A DNA stretch of 64,000 nucleotides from the NCBI RefSeq assembly GCF_008477545.1, contig NZ_VORA01000002.1:682001-746000 (forward strand), written 5' to 3'. Below are positions 26,747 to 35,854 of the stretch, piece by piece; positions within the stretch are counted from its first letter, which is position 1, and the number at the start of each line of letters is the position of its first letter. Below the pieces are notes generated by a model. The model worked only from the letters and a program-made list of their open reading frames with translations. It was not told the origin of the DNA and ran no database searches. The stretch comes from Roseibium aestuarii (GTDB taxonomy: Bacteria > Pseudomonadota > Alphaproteobacteria > Rhizobiales > Stappiaceae). Both the position numbers and the translations under genes were made by a program.

Positions 26747-27721
26747 TTAATTGGCGGCCTTGATGCGGGCGATCAGGTCAGCCAGGTTCTGCGACTTGGC
26801 GGCCACTTCCTCATGCATCGGCAGCACGGCTTCCACGAACGGGCCCTTCTCCACCTGATGAACGTTCACCCCGAGCTCCTTCTGGGCGGCTTCGATGGCC
26901 GCATCCGAGGCAGCGTTCCAGGCAGCGCGATGAGCGGCCATGGATTCCAGCGCCGCCTGACGCAGGGCGGTGCGCTGGTCTTCCGTCAGGGCGTCATAGG
27001 CGCAGTTAGAAATCACCACGACCGACGGGATCATGGTGTGTTCGTCGAGCGAGAAGTGCTTGGCCACTTCGCCGTGACGGGCGGTGGTGAGAGCGGTCGG
27101 GTTGTTTTCCGCACCGTCGACCACACCCTGCTGCAGGGCGCTGTAAAGCTCGCCCCAGGCGATCGGCGTCGGGTTGCCGCCGAGAAGCTCGACCATGCGG
27201 ATGGCCGAGGGGCTCGGCTGAACGCGGATCTTCATGCCCTTCAGATCGGCCGGCGACGTGATGGGACGGTCGCCATAGAAGGAGCGGGCGCCTTCCGTGT
27301 AGTAGGCGACACCGCGGAAGCCCTGGGCAACCGACGCGTTGAGGATGTCAGCGCCGATCTCGCCGGTGACGACCGTGTTGAAATGCTCTTCGGACTGGAA
27401 GATGTACGGCAGGTTCAGAGCCGAATAGCTTTCCTCGAAGGCTTCCAGCTCCGACGCGTTGGAGCGGGCCATCTCGAGAGCGCAGCTCTGGACCAGTTCC
27501 ATGGATTCGCGCTGGGTGCCGAGCTGGGCGTTCGGGTAGATGCGGATCTTGACCTCGCCATTCGTCAGTTCGGCGACACGGTCCGCCATGACCTGCATCG
27601 AAATGTGAACAGGATGCTCCGGCGGGTTGTTGTGGTTGAGGCGCAGGGTGGCGGCTTCCGCCGTAAGGGTTGCGCCGAGAATCGCGGTTGCTGCAACTGC
27701 AGACAGATAAGAAATCTTCAT
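26747..27721 (-). CDS. TRAP transporter substrate-binding protein, DctP family
   Basis: 324 residues from ATG at 27721, after GGGAGGAATTTCTAAA. Sec signal MKISYLSAVAATAILGATLTAEAA. The DctP fold is clear: VMADRVAELTNGEVKIRIYPNAQLG, KGMKIRVQPSPSAIRMVELLGGNP, GVVDGAENNP. Context implies a uronate or glucuronoside ligand. Its membrane partners are encoded divergently, starting at 27988. Confidence 0.92.
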   Translation of the reverse strand: MKISYLSAVAATAILGATLTAEAATLRLNHNNPPEHPVHISMQVMADRVAELTNGEVKIRIYPNAQLGTQRESMELVQSCALEMARSNASELEAFEESYSALNLPYIFQSEEHFNTVVTGEIGADILNASVAQGFRGVAYYTEGARSFYGDRPITSPADLKGMKIRVQPSPSAIRMVELLGGNPTPIAWGELYSALQQGVVDGAENNPTALTTARHGEVAKHFSLDEHTMIPSVVVISNCAYDALTEDQRTALRQAALESMAAHRAAWNAASDAAIEAAQKELGVNVHQVEKGPFVEAVLPMHEEVAAKSQNLADLIARIKAAN

Positions 27722-27805
27722 TTTAGAAATTCCTCCCAAGGACTGACCGCGCCAGAACTGCGCGCGGCCGAAAGTCAATTGGTCCCCCAACGCCAAGACG
27801 CCGCT

Positions 27806-27817
27806 CCGGTCGACCAA
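27806..27817. promoter_or_regulatory. secondary, degenerate UxuR-like half palindrome
   Basis: CCGGTCGACCAA: the right half ACCAA matches the main operator at 27868; the left half has two changes. It could support cooperative binding. Weak call. Confidence 0.3.
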
Positions 27818-27867
27818 TCGCCCAAGAACATTTGCCAAAATTGAAAATCAGTCAACCAGCTGAATGA

Positions 27868-27883
27868 AATTGGTTGACCAATT
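27868..27883. promoter_or_regulatory. UxuR/ExuR-like operator in the divergent TRAP promoter
   Basis: AATTGGTTGACCAATT: perfect 7-bp arms around a 2-bp centre. It matches the TTGGTNNACCAA core known for UxuR/ExuR-type GntR regulators. It lies between dctP (minus) and dctQ (plus), so one site can control the whole hexuronate regulon. Confidence 0.72.
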
Positions 27884-27947
27884 GCGTGCGCTCGTGAATT
27901 CTGCTGAGGGGAAAATGGTGAAAAATCAGAGTTGGGAGGACTCCACC

Positions 27948-27995
27948 ATGCGCCAATCAAGAGCCTGTGCCCTGCAGGAGGCCGCCGATGCGTAA
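27948..27995 (+). CDS. putative 15-codon leader ORF overlapping dctQ
   Basis: GGGAGGA lies 7 nt before an ATG at 27948, ideal for initiation. The frame reads MRQSRACALQEAADA and stops with TAA 8 nt inside the dctQ coding region. The dctQ start at 27988 has its own site (CAGGAGG) inside this ORF. The arrangement suits translational coupling or leader-peptide control; it may also be chance. Confidence 0.35.
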   Translation: MRQSRACALQEAADA

Positions 27996-28491
27996 TGCCA
28001 TCGACACTCTTCTGCGATCGACCATCGTCGTGATCTTTTCCATCCTGGTTGTCTGTGTGTCCTGGCAGGTCATCAGCCGGTTCATTCTTGGAACGCCCAG
28101 CACATCCACCGACGAGCTGGCCCGGTTCCTCTTCATGTGGCTGGCCCTGATCGGTGGCGCCTACACGCTCGGACAGCGCCGCCATCTGGCCATCGACCTG
28201 CTGACCCTGCACCTGAGCGGCAGACGCAAGATGATTTCCGAACTCGTCATCATCGGCGTGATCGCGCTCTTCTGCGCCATCGTGATGGTCTATGGCGGCG
28301 GCCAGCTCGTGGTGCGCACCCTGTCCTCAGGCCAGGTCACGCCCAGCCTTCAGCTGCCCATGGGCTACGTCTATGGCGCCATCCCCTTCGCCGGCCTCGT
28401 GATGCTCTATTACTGCCTCACGTTCTGCCGCGACCTTTTTGCAGGCCGGAGCCTCAACACCGACGCCGCCGCCTTCGGCCCGCTCGACTGA
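27988..28491 (+). CDS. TRAP transporter small permease, DctQ family
   Basis: 167 residues, four predicted helices, with the DctQ pattern VSWQVISRFIL, DELARFLFMWLALIGGAY and RRHLAIDLL. The ATG at 27988 follows CAGGAGGCCGCCG. It is the membrane linker between the binding protein and the DctM channel, transcribed away from dctP under the shared operator. Confidence 0.9.
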   Translation: MRNAIDTLLRSTIVVIFSILVVCVSWQVISRFILGTPSTSTDELARFLFMWLALIGGAYTLGQRRHLAIDLLTLHLSGRRKMISELVIIGVIALFCAIVMVYGGGQLVVRTLSSGQVTPSLQLPMGYVYGAIPFAGLVMLYYCLTFCRDLFAGRSLNTDAAAFGPLD

Positions 28492-28516
28492 GGCCATTTC
28501 ATTCCGGGAGATTTTC

Positions 28517-29815
28517 ATGGCCAGTGCGGCTCTCTTGCTTTTCGGCGTCTTCGGTCTGCTGACCGCAATCGGCGTCCCCGTTGCCTTTGCCATCGGCGCC
28601 TCCGCCGCCGTGACGTTCCTTCTCTTCATGGACTTCAACCAGTCCGTCTTCATCGTCGCCCAGCAGATGGCCTCGGGTCTGGACAGCTTCACCCTGCTGG
28701 CCATTCCCTTCTTCATTCTGGCGGGCAACATCATGAACCGGGGCGGCATCGCCGTGCGGCTGATCGCCTTCGCCCAGGTTCTTGGGGGGCGCCTGCCCGG
28801 CGCACTGGCCCATTGCAACGTGCTGGCCAACATGATGTTCGGCTCCATCTCCGGCTCGGCCGTGGCCGCGGCGGCAGCCGTCGGCGGCGTCATGGCCCCC
28901 TTGCAGAAGAAGGAAGGCTATGACCCGGCGTTTTCCGCCGCCGTCAACATTGCCTCCTGCCCGACCGGCCTTTTGATCCCGCCCTCGGCCACGCTGATCG
29001 TCTATTCCCTCATCACCGGCGGAACCTCCATCGCCGCCCTCTTCGTCGCCGGCTATGTGCCGGGCATCCTGATGGGCTTCGGCCTGATGGCGGTTGCCGG
29101 GATCATCGCCAAGCGGCGCGGCTATCCGGTCGCCCCCAGGTCAAGCTGGGCCCAGGTGCTTGAGGCCACGCGCAACGCCATTCTGCCGCTGGGTCTGGTC
29201 ATCGTGGTCATGGGCGGCATCATCTCCGGCGCCTTCACCGCCACCGAAGCCTCGGCCATCGCGGTTCTCTACACCCTGATCCTCGCTCTCTTCTGGTATC
29301 GGGAAATCAGCCTGAAGGACCTGCCCTCGATCGTGCTGGATTCCGCCGTCACCACGTCGATTGTCCTGCTCATGATCGGCGCCAGCATCGCCATGAGCCG
29401 CGCCATGGCCTTTGGCGACATTCCCTACGCCCTGTCCGATGCCCTGCTCGGCATCTCCGACAATCCGATCATGATTCTGCTGGCGATCAACGTCGCCCTG
29501 CTGATCGTTGGAACCTTCATGGACATGACCCCGGCGCTGCTGATCTTCACGCCCATCTTCATGCCCGTGGTTCAGAGCCTGGGCATGGACCCGGTCCATT
29601 TCGGCATCGTGATGACCTTCAACCTGTGCATCGGCATCTGCACCCCGCCGGTCGGCTCCGCCCTCTTTGTCGGCTGCTCCGTCGGGGGCACCAGCATCGG
29701 CGCCGTCATCCGTCCGCTTCTGCCCTTCTATGCGGTCCTGTTCGTCCTGCTGCTTCTGGTCACCTTCGTTCCGGAAATCAGCCTCGCCCTTCCGAAACTG
29801 CTTCTGGGTTACTGA
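28517..29815 (+). CDS. TRAP transporter large permease, DctM family
   Basis: 432 residues from ATG at 28517. Twelve or so helices; FFILAGNIMNRGGI, NVLANMMFGSISGSAVAAAAAVG, CPTGLLIPPSA and GICTPPVGSALFVGC are DctM hallmarks. It is the Na+- or H+-coupled channel subunit. The stop overlaps the start of the GH31 gene (TGATG), so import and hydrolysis are translationally linked. Confidence 0.92.
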   Translation: MASAALLLFGVFGLLTAIGVPVAFAIGASAAVTFLLFMDFNQSVFIVAQQMASGLDSFTLLAIPFFILAGNIMNRGGIAVRLIAFAQVLGGRLPGALAHCNVLANMMFGSISGSAVAAAAAVGGVMAPLQKKEGYDPAFSAAVNIASCPTGLLIPPSATLIVYSLITGGTSIAALFVAGYVPGILMGFGLMAVAGIIAKRRGYPVAPRSSWAQVLEATRNAILPLGLVIVVMGGIISGAFTATEASAIAVLYTLILALFWYREISLKDLPSIVLDSAVTTSIVLLMIGASIAMSRAMAFGDIPYALSDALLGISDNPIMILLAINVALLIVGTFMDMTPALLIFTPIFMPVVQSLGMDPVHFGIVMTFNLCIGICTPPVGSALFVGCSVGGTSIGAVIRPLLPFYAVLFVLLLLVTFVPEISLALPKLLLGY

Positions 29816-32190
29816 TGAAAACGCTGAGAAACTGGAGCCTCGCAAAGGCCCTCCCCACCGGGGTCGAGCTTGTGGTCGAGGGCCGGCACGCCCTGAGGAT
29901 CGCCGTTCTCGAGGCGAACCTGCTTCGGGTCTCCCTGCTGAAGGATAAGACCTGGCGGCTGGACCGGAGCTGGAGCGTGGCACAGGACGGGGATGCCCCC
30001 TTCGAAGGCCGCTCCCGCGACAGCCATGCCGGCTTCACCTGCCCTGCCTTCGACTTCGTGCAACAGGCGGACCGCATCGTCATCTCGACCGATGTCATCC
30101 GTCTGACGATCTCGCATCCCCTGCATCTCCAGTGGGAGGCCCGGATCGCCGGCGAATGGAAGATCTTCGCGCAGGACCGGCCGACCGGCGGCATGATGCT
30201 CGGCGTGCGCGATCATCGTCACGCGCATTTCCTCTCCCGCGCAAGCGAGGAGAAGGTCTTCGGCCTGGGCGAGAAGGCAGGCCTCCTGGAGCGGTCCGGG
30301 CGGCGCTATGAAATGCGGAACCTCGACGCGATGGGCTACGATGCCCAGACCACCGACCCGCTCTACAAGCACATTCCCTTCACCCTGACCCGGACGCAGA
30401 CGGCCGGCTGCTGGTCGATCTTCTACGACAATCTGGCCGGAGCCTGGTTCGATCTCGGCAACGAGCTCGACAATTATCACCGTCCCTATCGCAGCTACCG
30501 CGCCGAGGACGGCGACCTCGACTATTACATGTGCTGGGGTCAGGATCTCGCCGGGCTGGCAACCCATCAGGCCAGACTGACGGGTGGCACCGCCTTCCCC
30601 CCGCGCTGGACGCTGGGCTACTCCGGCTCCACCATGTCCTATACGGATGCTACGGACGCGCAGGCCCAGCTCGAAGGCTTCCTTGAAAAGCTGGCCGAAC
30701 ACGATATCCCCTGCGACAGCTTCCAGCTCTCCTCCGGCTACACCTCCATCGGTGACAAGCGCTACGTCTTCAACTGGAACACCGAAAAGGTGCCGGACGC
30801 CCTCGCCATGACGGGAAAGTTCCGCGAGGCAGGTGTCCACCTCATCGCCAACATCAAGCCCTGCCTGCTTCAGGATCATCCGCGCTATGACGAGGCCGCA
30901 GAGGCGGGCCTCTTCATCACCGACAGCGAAGCCGACCGCCCGGAGCGCTCGCTCTTCTGGGATGACGAAGGATCCCACCTCGATTTCACCCGTCCGGAGA
31001 CCGTCCGCTGGTGGCAGGAAAATGTCACCCGCCAGCTTCTGGAAAAGGGGATCGGGTCCACCTGGAACGACAACAACGAATACGAGATCTGGGACGACCT
31101 GGCCCGCTGTTCCGGCTTCGGGCGCGAGATCCCGATCAGCCTGATCCGCCCCGTTCAACCCATCCTCATGACCCGGGCGTCCGAGGAAGCCCAGAAGCGT
31201 CACGCACCCGGCAAGCGGCCTTATCTGATCAGCCGCTCCGGGGCGCCCGGCCTGCAGCGCCATGCCCAGACATGGACCGGCGACAACCGCACCTCGTGGG
31301 AGACCCTTCGTTGGAACATCCGCATGGGTCTCGGCCTGTCCCTCTCCGGCTTCTTTAACATCGGTCACGATGTCGGCGGCTTTGCCGGCCCCCGGCCCGA
31401 CCCGGAGCTTCTGGTGCGCTGGGTGCAAAATGGCATCTTCCACCCCCGCTTCACCATTCACAGCTGGAACGACGACCAGACCGCCAACGAGCCCTGGATG
31501 TATCCGCAGGTCACCGACCACATCCGCGAGGCGATCCGGCTGCGCTATCGGCTGCTGCCCTATCTCTACACCCTGCTGTGGCGGGCCTCGGCCTTCAACG
31601 AGCCCATGATCCGGCCGACCTTCCTCGAGTTCCCCGAAGACGCCATGTGCTGGGAAGACACGGACGACTTCATGCTCGGCCCGGACCTTCTCGTCGCCAA
31701 TGTGGTCGAACAGGGCGCCACGAGCAGGAAGGTCCGGTTGCCCGGCAACCCCTCCGGCTGGTGGGACTTCTTCGCCGGAACCTGGCACCCGGGCGGCAGC
31801 GTGCTGAACCTGCCCGTCGATCTGGGCACCATGCCGCTCTTCTCGCGTGCGGGCGCAATCCTGCCGCTGGGACGCGGTGCCAGCCGGGCGCATCCCGCCG
31901 CCGAGACGGCACGCGACCTCGCGCTCTTCCCCGTGCCGGGCGAGGGTTCGGCCACCGGCATGCTCTATGAGGATGATGGCGTGAGCGCGGATGCGCCCTA
32001 CAGCCTTCTCGCCTTATCCCTCGACGGTGATGCCGACACCCTGACCCTGAGATGGGATCAGCAGGGGAACGCGGCCCCGATCCTCGGCCGCGCCCGGGTG
32101 ATCCTGCCGGCCTCCGAACGCCGACCGCTTGTTGTCGGCGGCAAGGTCACGGCAAGCGGGGGCGAGATCGACCTCACCCAGGCCCCCTGA
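29815..32190 (+). CDS. GH31 family alpha-glycosidase (alpha-glucosidase/alpha-xylosidase type)
   Basis: 791 residues from ATG at 29815, overlapping dctM by TGATG. N-terminal beta-sandwich with KVFGLGEKAG, then the barrel: the nucleophile is D419 in STWNDNNEYEIW, the acid/base D490 in QTWTGDNRTSW. HDVGGFAGPRPDPELLVRWVQNGIFHPRF follows, and C-terminal beta domains. There is no signal peptide, so it acts in the cytosol. With beta-glucuronidase it probably trims a mixed uronic-acid oligosaccharide; the bond specificity within GH31 cannot be fixed by eye. Confidence 0.9.
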   Translation: MKTLRNWSLAKALPTGVELVVEGRHALRIAVLEANLLRVSLLKDKTWRLDRSWSVAQDGDAPFEGRSRDSHAGFTCPAFDFVQQADRIVISTDVIRLTISHPLHLQWEARIAGEWKIFAQDRPTGGMMLGVRDHRHAHFLSRASEEKVFGLGEKAGLLERSGRRYEMRNLDAMGYDAQTTDPLYKHIPFTLTRTQTAGCWSIFYDNLAGAWFDLGNELDNYHRPYRSYRAEDGDLDYYMCWGQDLAGLATHQARLTGGTAFPPRWTLGYSGSTMSYTDATDAQAQLEGFLEKLAEHDIPCDSFQLSSGYTSIGDKRYVFNWNTEKVPDALAMTGKFREAGVHLIANIKPCLLQDHPRYDEAAEAGLFITDSEADRPERSLFWDDEGSHLDFTRPETVRWWQENVTRQLLEKGIGSTWNDNNEYEIWDDLARCSGFGREIPISLIRPVQPILMTRASEEAQKRHAPGKRPYLISRSGAPGLQRHAQTWTGDNRTSWETLRWNIRMGLGLSLSGFFNIGHDVGGFAGPRPDPELLVRWVQNGIFHPRFTIHSWNDDQTANEPWMYPQVTDHIREAIRLRYRLLPYLYTLLWRASAFNEPMIRPTFLEFPEDAMCWEDTDDFMLGPDLLVANVVEQGATSRKVRLPGNPSGWWDFFAGTWHPGGSVLNLPVDLGTMPLFSRAGAILPLGRGASRAHPAAETARDLALFPVPGEGSATGMLYEDDGVSADAPYSLLALSLDGDADTLTLRWDQQGNAAPILGRARVILPASERRPLVVGGKVTASGGEIDLTQAP

Positions 32191-32216
32191 TCGGGCCGGA
32201 GAGAGCAAGACAGATC

Positions 32217-32239
32217 GGGAGGCCAAGCACGGGCCTCCC
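32217..32239 (+). terminator. hairpin after the GH31 gene
   Basis: GGGAGGCC pairs with GGCCTCCC, 8 bp with a 7-nt loop, 27 nt after the stop codon. Only a short pyrimidine stretch follows. Confidence 0.5.
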
Positions 32240-32396
32240 GGGTCCCTTCCCCCAATGGCATCAAGCCTTCACCGCAACAGAGCCATCGGTCGAGAGGCTG
32301 GAAAGGCGCGGATTGCCACCCTTGCCGCAGAACTCTGTTTGAAGTCGGGGCGGAAAATGTGCTAACCGCCAGCCAGACAACATCAGGAATGCACCC

Positions 32397-32630
32397 GTGA
32401 GCGAACTGACCGTAGCCGAAGCAACCGACGCCATCTATGCCTCCCTGCAGGCAGACAATGAAGACATCGACCTGCACATCGCAGCCCTCAAGGCCGCGCT
32501 GAAGCGTGAGGGCCTCAAGGAAGCCGTTCTGGAGCCGACCCGGCTTGTCCAGAACAACCGCTCCGGCCGCAAGCTGCTGCAAGCCTATTTCCGCCAGCGC
32601 GGCGTGACGGTGAGCTTCGCCAAGGACTGA
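32397..32630 (+). CDS. small conserved protein of unknown function
   Basis: 77 residues from GTG at 32397. Sequence features: MSELTVAEATDAIYASLQA, then helical charged stretches and RSGRKLLQAYFRQRGVTVSF at the end. It looks like a compact all-helical soluble protein; no Cys or membrane segment. It stands alone between the GH31 gene and a strong terminator. I do not recognise the family. Confidence 0.6.
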   Translation: MSELTVAEATDAIYASLQADNEDIDLHIAALKAALKREGLKEAVLEPTRLVQNNRSGRKLLQAYFRQRGVTVSFAKD

Positions 32631-32721
32631 CAGACGCGGCGAGCGCGCGCGCCCTAATCCGCTGTGCCAGACAAGGGCCTGGCCTCGCACGCCCTTGCTG
32701 CTCCGAGCTTTGAAATGCAAA

Positions 32722-32756
32722 GGGCCTCTCTCCTGTCTCAGGCAGGAGAGAGGCCC
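32722..32756. terminator. strong bidirectional hairpin between convergent genes
   Basis: GGGCCTCTCTCCTG pairs perfectly with CAGGAGAGAGGCCC, 14 bp with a 7-nt loop. It lies between the small gene ending at 32630 and the ligase gene ending at 32892, an expected place for a shared terminator. Confidence 0.75.
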
Positions 32757-32891
32757 CGCTTCACGCCTCATCGTGTTGGCTGCGTGCCCCCCATCTGGCA
32801 GACGGCCACGACGAGGAGCGCAAACGAGAACCGCCAGTCTTTGCGAGGACAGTCGGGCAAAGGCTGGCGGCTATCGAGGGCTGTGGGAGGG

Positions 32892-34538
32892 TCAGCCCTT
32901 GAGTTCGTCGCTCAGGATCTTGCGCAGGGCGAACTTCTGGATCTTGCCCGACGCGGTGGACGGCAGCGCATCACAGATTTCCAGCCGCTCCGGCCAGTAG
33001 TTGCGCGAGAAGTGATGCTCCTTGAGGAAGGCCTGCATGTCCTCGAACGAGAAGGACTGACCGGGACGCAGCACCACGAAGGCACAGGCACGCTCGCCCA
33101 GACGCTCGTCCGGATAGCCGACGATTGCGACCGTGGAGATGGCGGGGTGCTTGAACAGCACGCTTTCAACCTCGACCACGGGAATGTTCTCCGCCCCGCG
33201 AATGATGATGTCCTTGGACCGGCCGCAAATGCGGATGTAGCCCTCGGCATCCTTGCGGGCGATGTCACCGGTGTCGAACCAGCCCTCGGCATCAACGTTG
33301 TTCCACTGCGGACGCTTGAGATAGCCGCCGAAGTTGGAACAGCCGCGCACGAAGAGTTCCCCCTCCTCGCCGGCACCCGCCTCGCTGCCATCCGCGCGCC
33401 GCACCTGCAGCTCCATGCCGGCAAGCGGCAGACCGTCGCTGTTGATCGAGCGGTCGTCCGGATCTTCCGGACTGGTCAGGGTCACGGCACCGTTTTCCGT
33501 CATGCCCCAGGCCGAGACGATCTTCGCCCCGAGCACCGATTGCGCCCGCTCCACCACCGGGCCCGGAATGGCCGTGCCGGCGCAGAGGAAGATCCGCAGG
33601 GACGAGCAGTCGCTCTTCGCCTCCTCGACGGCGGCTGCAAGATCCATCAGGAACGGGGTCGAGGCCATGGTGAAGGTCACCCCTTCCTCCGCGACGACCC
33701 GGGCGGCAATGGTCTTGTCCCACAGGTCCATGACCACGGTGCGTGCCTGAAGCTGGATCGGCATCAGCAGCCCGTACATGAAGCCGGTCTGATGGGCCAT
33801 GGGCGAGGCCATGAGGATCACGTCGTCAGCACCCAGATGCAGCCGGTCCGCATATGGGACCAGGTTAGAATACATGGTGTTGGCGGTGTGCATCACCCCC
33901 TTGGGCTCACCGGTGGTGCCCGAGGTGTAGATCAGCTGACAGACATCATTGGCACCCGGCAGGGACCGGCTGACGATCTGCGCAAGCTCCGGCTCGTCGT
34001 CGAGCGCCGGATCGAAGAGGAGGCCTTCCAGATCCCGCGCGCCCTCGCCGCCGCTCACCAGCACGTGGCTGAGATGGGGCAGGTCGGGCAACATGCCGTC
34101 AACCATCTGCTCGTGATCGAAACCGCGGAACAGCTTCGGGATGACGAAGACCTTCGTCTCCCCGTGCTTGAGCATGAAGCTCAGCTCGCGCTCACGGAAG
34201 ATGTGCATGACCGGGTTGAAGACCGCACCGAGACGGGCGCAGCCCAGATAAGTCGCGACGAACTGCCAGCCATTCGGCAGCTGACAGGACACCACGTCAT
34301 CCTTCACCACCCCCAGACGCGACAGGCCGACGGCGGCCCGATCGGCCAGCCGATCGAGCTCTGCCCAGGTGAGGTCCCGGCGATCGCCGGAGGGAACGGA
34401 AATGGACGTCAGCGCCAGTTTGTCCGGCCCGGCCGCAAGGCAGGCGGCGAAATAGTCGTTCACGGTCTTGCCGTGCCAGAACCCCTTCTCGGTCATCTCG
34501 CGAATACGGGGTTCGATCAGGACTGCATCGAATTTCAC
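32892..34538 (-). CDS. aliA: cyclohexanecarboxylate-CoA ligase
   Basis: 548 residues from GTG at 34538, with GAGGAGG 7 nt upstream. ANL motifs: IYTSGTTGEPKGVMH, WGMTENGA, GWFDTGDIARKDAEGYIRICGRSKDIIIRGAENI, and C-terminal lysine in STASGKIQKF. Length and context (aliB, badI, badH upstream in one operon) match AliA, which makes cyclohexanecarboxyl-CoA from the free acid with ATP. A related cyclic acid could be the true substrate. Last gene of the minus-strand operon. Confidence 0.83.
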   Translation of the reverse strand: MKFDAVLIEPRIREMTEKGFWHGKTVNDYFAACLAAGPDKLALTSISVPSGDRRDLTWAELDRLADRAAVGLSRLGVVKDDVVSCQLPNGWQFVATYLGCARLGAVFNPVMHIFRERELSFMLKHGETKVFVIPKLFRGFDHEQMVDGMLPDLPHLSHVLVSGGEGARDLEGLLFDPALDDEPELAQIVSRSLPGANDVCQLIYTSGTTGEPKGVMHTANTMYSNLVPYADRLHLGADDVILMASPMAHQTGFMYGLLMPIQLQARTVVMDLWDKTIAARVVAEEGVTFTMASTPFLMDLAAAVEEAKSDCSSLRIFLCAGTAIPGPVVERAQSVLGAKIVSAWGMTENGAVTLTSPEDPDDRSINSDGLPLAGMELQVRRADGSEAGAGEEGELFVRGCSNFGGYLKRPQWNNVDAEGWFDTGDIARKDAEGYIRICGRSKDIIIRGAENIPVVEVESVLFKHPAISTVAIVGYPDERLGERACAFVVLRPGQSFSFEDMQAFLKEHHFSRNYWPERLEICDALPSTASGKIQKFALRKILSDELKG

Positions 34539-34632
34539 GGGGTTTCCTCCTCTTTATTGCGACCCTTGATCCGGGTCTCCCCACCCGGATCAGGCCCCCT
34601 TCTTCCCTCTGGCGGCGCGCTCGTCTGCAGCC

Positions 34633-35790
34633 TCAGGCTGCAGACGTCGCCTTTCCCGCCCGCTCACGGGCGATGATGTTCTTCATGATGTGCGCCGTGC
34701 CGTCGCCGATCTGCAGGCCAAGCACGTCGCGCAGACGCTGCTGGAACGGGAAGTCTTCCGAATAGCCAGCATGGCCGTGGATCAGCAGGCAGGCATGGAT
34801 GGCCTCATAGGCCAGAAGCGGCGGCCACCACTTGGTCATGGCCGCTTCCGCGGTATGCGGCAGCCCCTGATCCTTCAGCCACAGCGCGTTCATGGACATG
34901 AGGCGGGCCGCCTCCAGCTTGGTGTCGAAATCGGCCAACTGATGGGTGACGCCCTGGAAGGCCGCCAGCGGCTTGCCGAAGGCTTCACGCTCGGTGATGT
35001 AGGCCCAGGTCTCGTCCAGACTCTGGCGCGCGGTCCCGATGCACTGCAGGCCGATGAGCGAGCGCGAGAAGTCGAACCCGTGCATCACCTGGGCAAAGCC
35101 CTTGCCCTCCTCGCCCAGCAGGTATTCCGCCGGAACCCGGACGTTGTCGAACCAGATCGAGCCATGGCCGACCGAGTTCTGACCGCAATTGGCGAATTTC
35201 GAGGTCGAGATCCCCGGCAGGTCCAGCGGGATGAGCAGGGCGGAAACGCCCCGCGCCCGGTCCTCCGGCTTGCCCGTGCGGGCAAAGGTGACCACGCCCT
35301 TGGCGATCTGGTTGGCGGAGATCGACGTCTTCTCGCCATTGATGATGTAATGGTCGCCGTCGCGCTCCATGCGCAGGCCGAGGTTCGCCGCATCCGATCC
35401 GCCCTTGGGCTCGGTCAGGGCGATGGCCAGCATATGCTCGCCCGCCGTCAGACCGGGAAGCCACTCGCGGGCAACCTCGGGCCGGGCAAACCGGCGCAGG
35501 ATCTGTCCGTTGAGCGAGGCCAGGAGCGAGGCATAGCCGAAGGTGAAGTCAGCGCGGGCGATTTCCTCGACGATCACACCGGAATAGAGGAAGGCCGCGC
35601 CCATGCCACCGAATTCTTCCGGCAGTTCCGGGGCAATCAGGCCCAGTTCGCCCATTTCCCGCAGCAGGCTCATGTCGAAACGGCCAGCCTTCTCGCGCCC
35701 AAGATAGCCCGGCGCCACCCGCTCACGGGCAAACTTGCGGGCGAGGTCGCGGATCTGGTCCAGTTCCTCGGTATCGAAAATCGTTCTCAT
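34633..35790 (-). CDS. aliB: cyclohexanecarboxyl-CoA dehydrogenase (acyl-CoA dehydrogenase family)
   Basis: 385 residues from ATG at 35790, after GGGAGGGCAGG. FAD/acyl-CoA dehydrogenase features: LIAPELPEEFGGMGA, MLAIALTEPKGGSDAA, ISANQIAKG, and C-terminal QIGDGTAHIMKNIIARE. The usual catalytic Glu of YEGT is replaced by Asp (GDGT). It would oxidise cyclohexanecarboxyl-CoA to the 1-ene. Context between badI and aliA supports the assignment; a dehydrogenase for a related acyl-CoA is the alternative. Confidence 0.82.
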   Translation of the reverse strand: MRTIFDTEELDQIRDLARKFARERVAPGYLGREKAGRFDMSLLREMGELGLIAPELPEEFGGMGAAFLYSGVIVEEIARADFTFGYASLLASLNGQILRRFARPEVAREWLPGLTAGEHMLAIALTEPKGGSDAANLGLRMERDGDHYIINGEKTSISANQIAKGVVTFARTGKPEDRARGVSALLIPLDLPGISTSKFANCGQNSVGHGSIWFDNVRVPAEYLLGEEGKGFAQVMHGFDFSRSLIGLQCIGTARQSLDETWAYITEREAFGKPLAAFQGVTHQLADFDTKLEAARLMSMNALWLKDQGLPHTAEAAMTKWWPPLLAYEAIHACLLIHGHAGYSEDFPFQQRLRDVLGLQIGDGTAHIMKNIIARERAGKATSAA

Positions 35791-35854
35791 CCTGCCCTCC
35801 CATGCGCAGGCAATGAGGACGCCGGGGGCCTGGCCCGCCGACGCCCGCCTTGTC

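Noticed and set aside
29809..31893. 694-residue open frame antisense to the GH31 gene
   Set aside because: It mirrors the codon pattern of the GH31 gene, has low-complexity Gly/Val/Asp/His-rich sequence and no family motif, whereas the plus strand codes a complete glycosidase.
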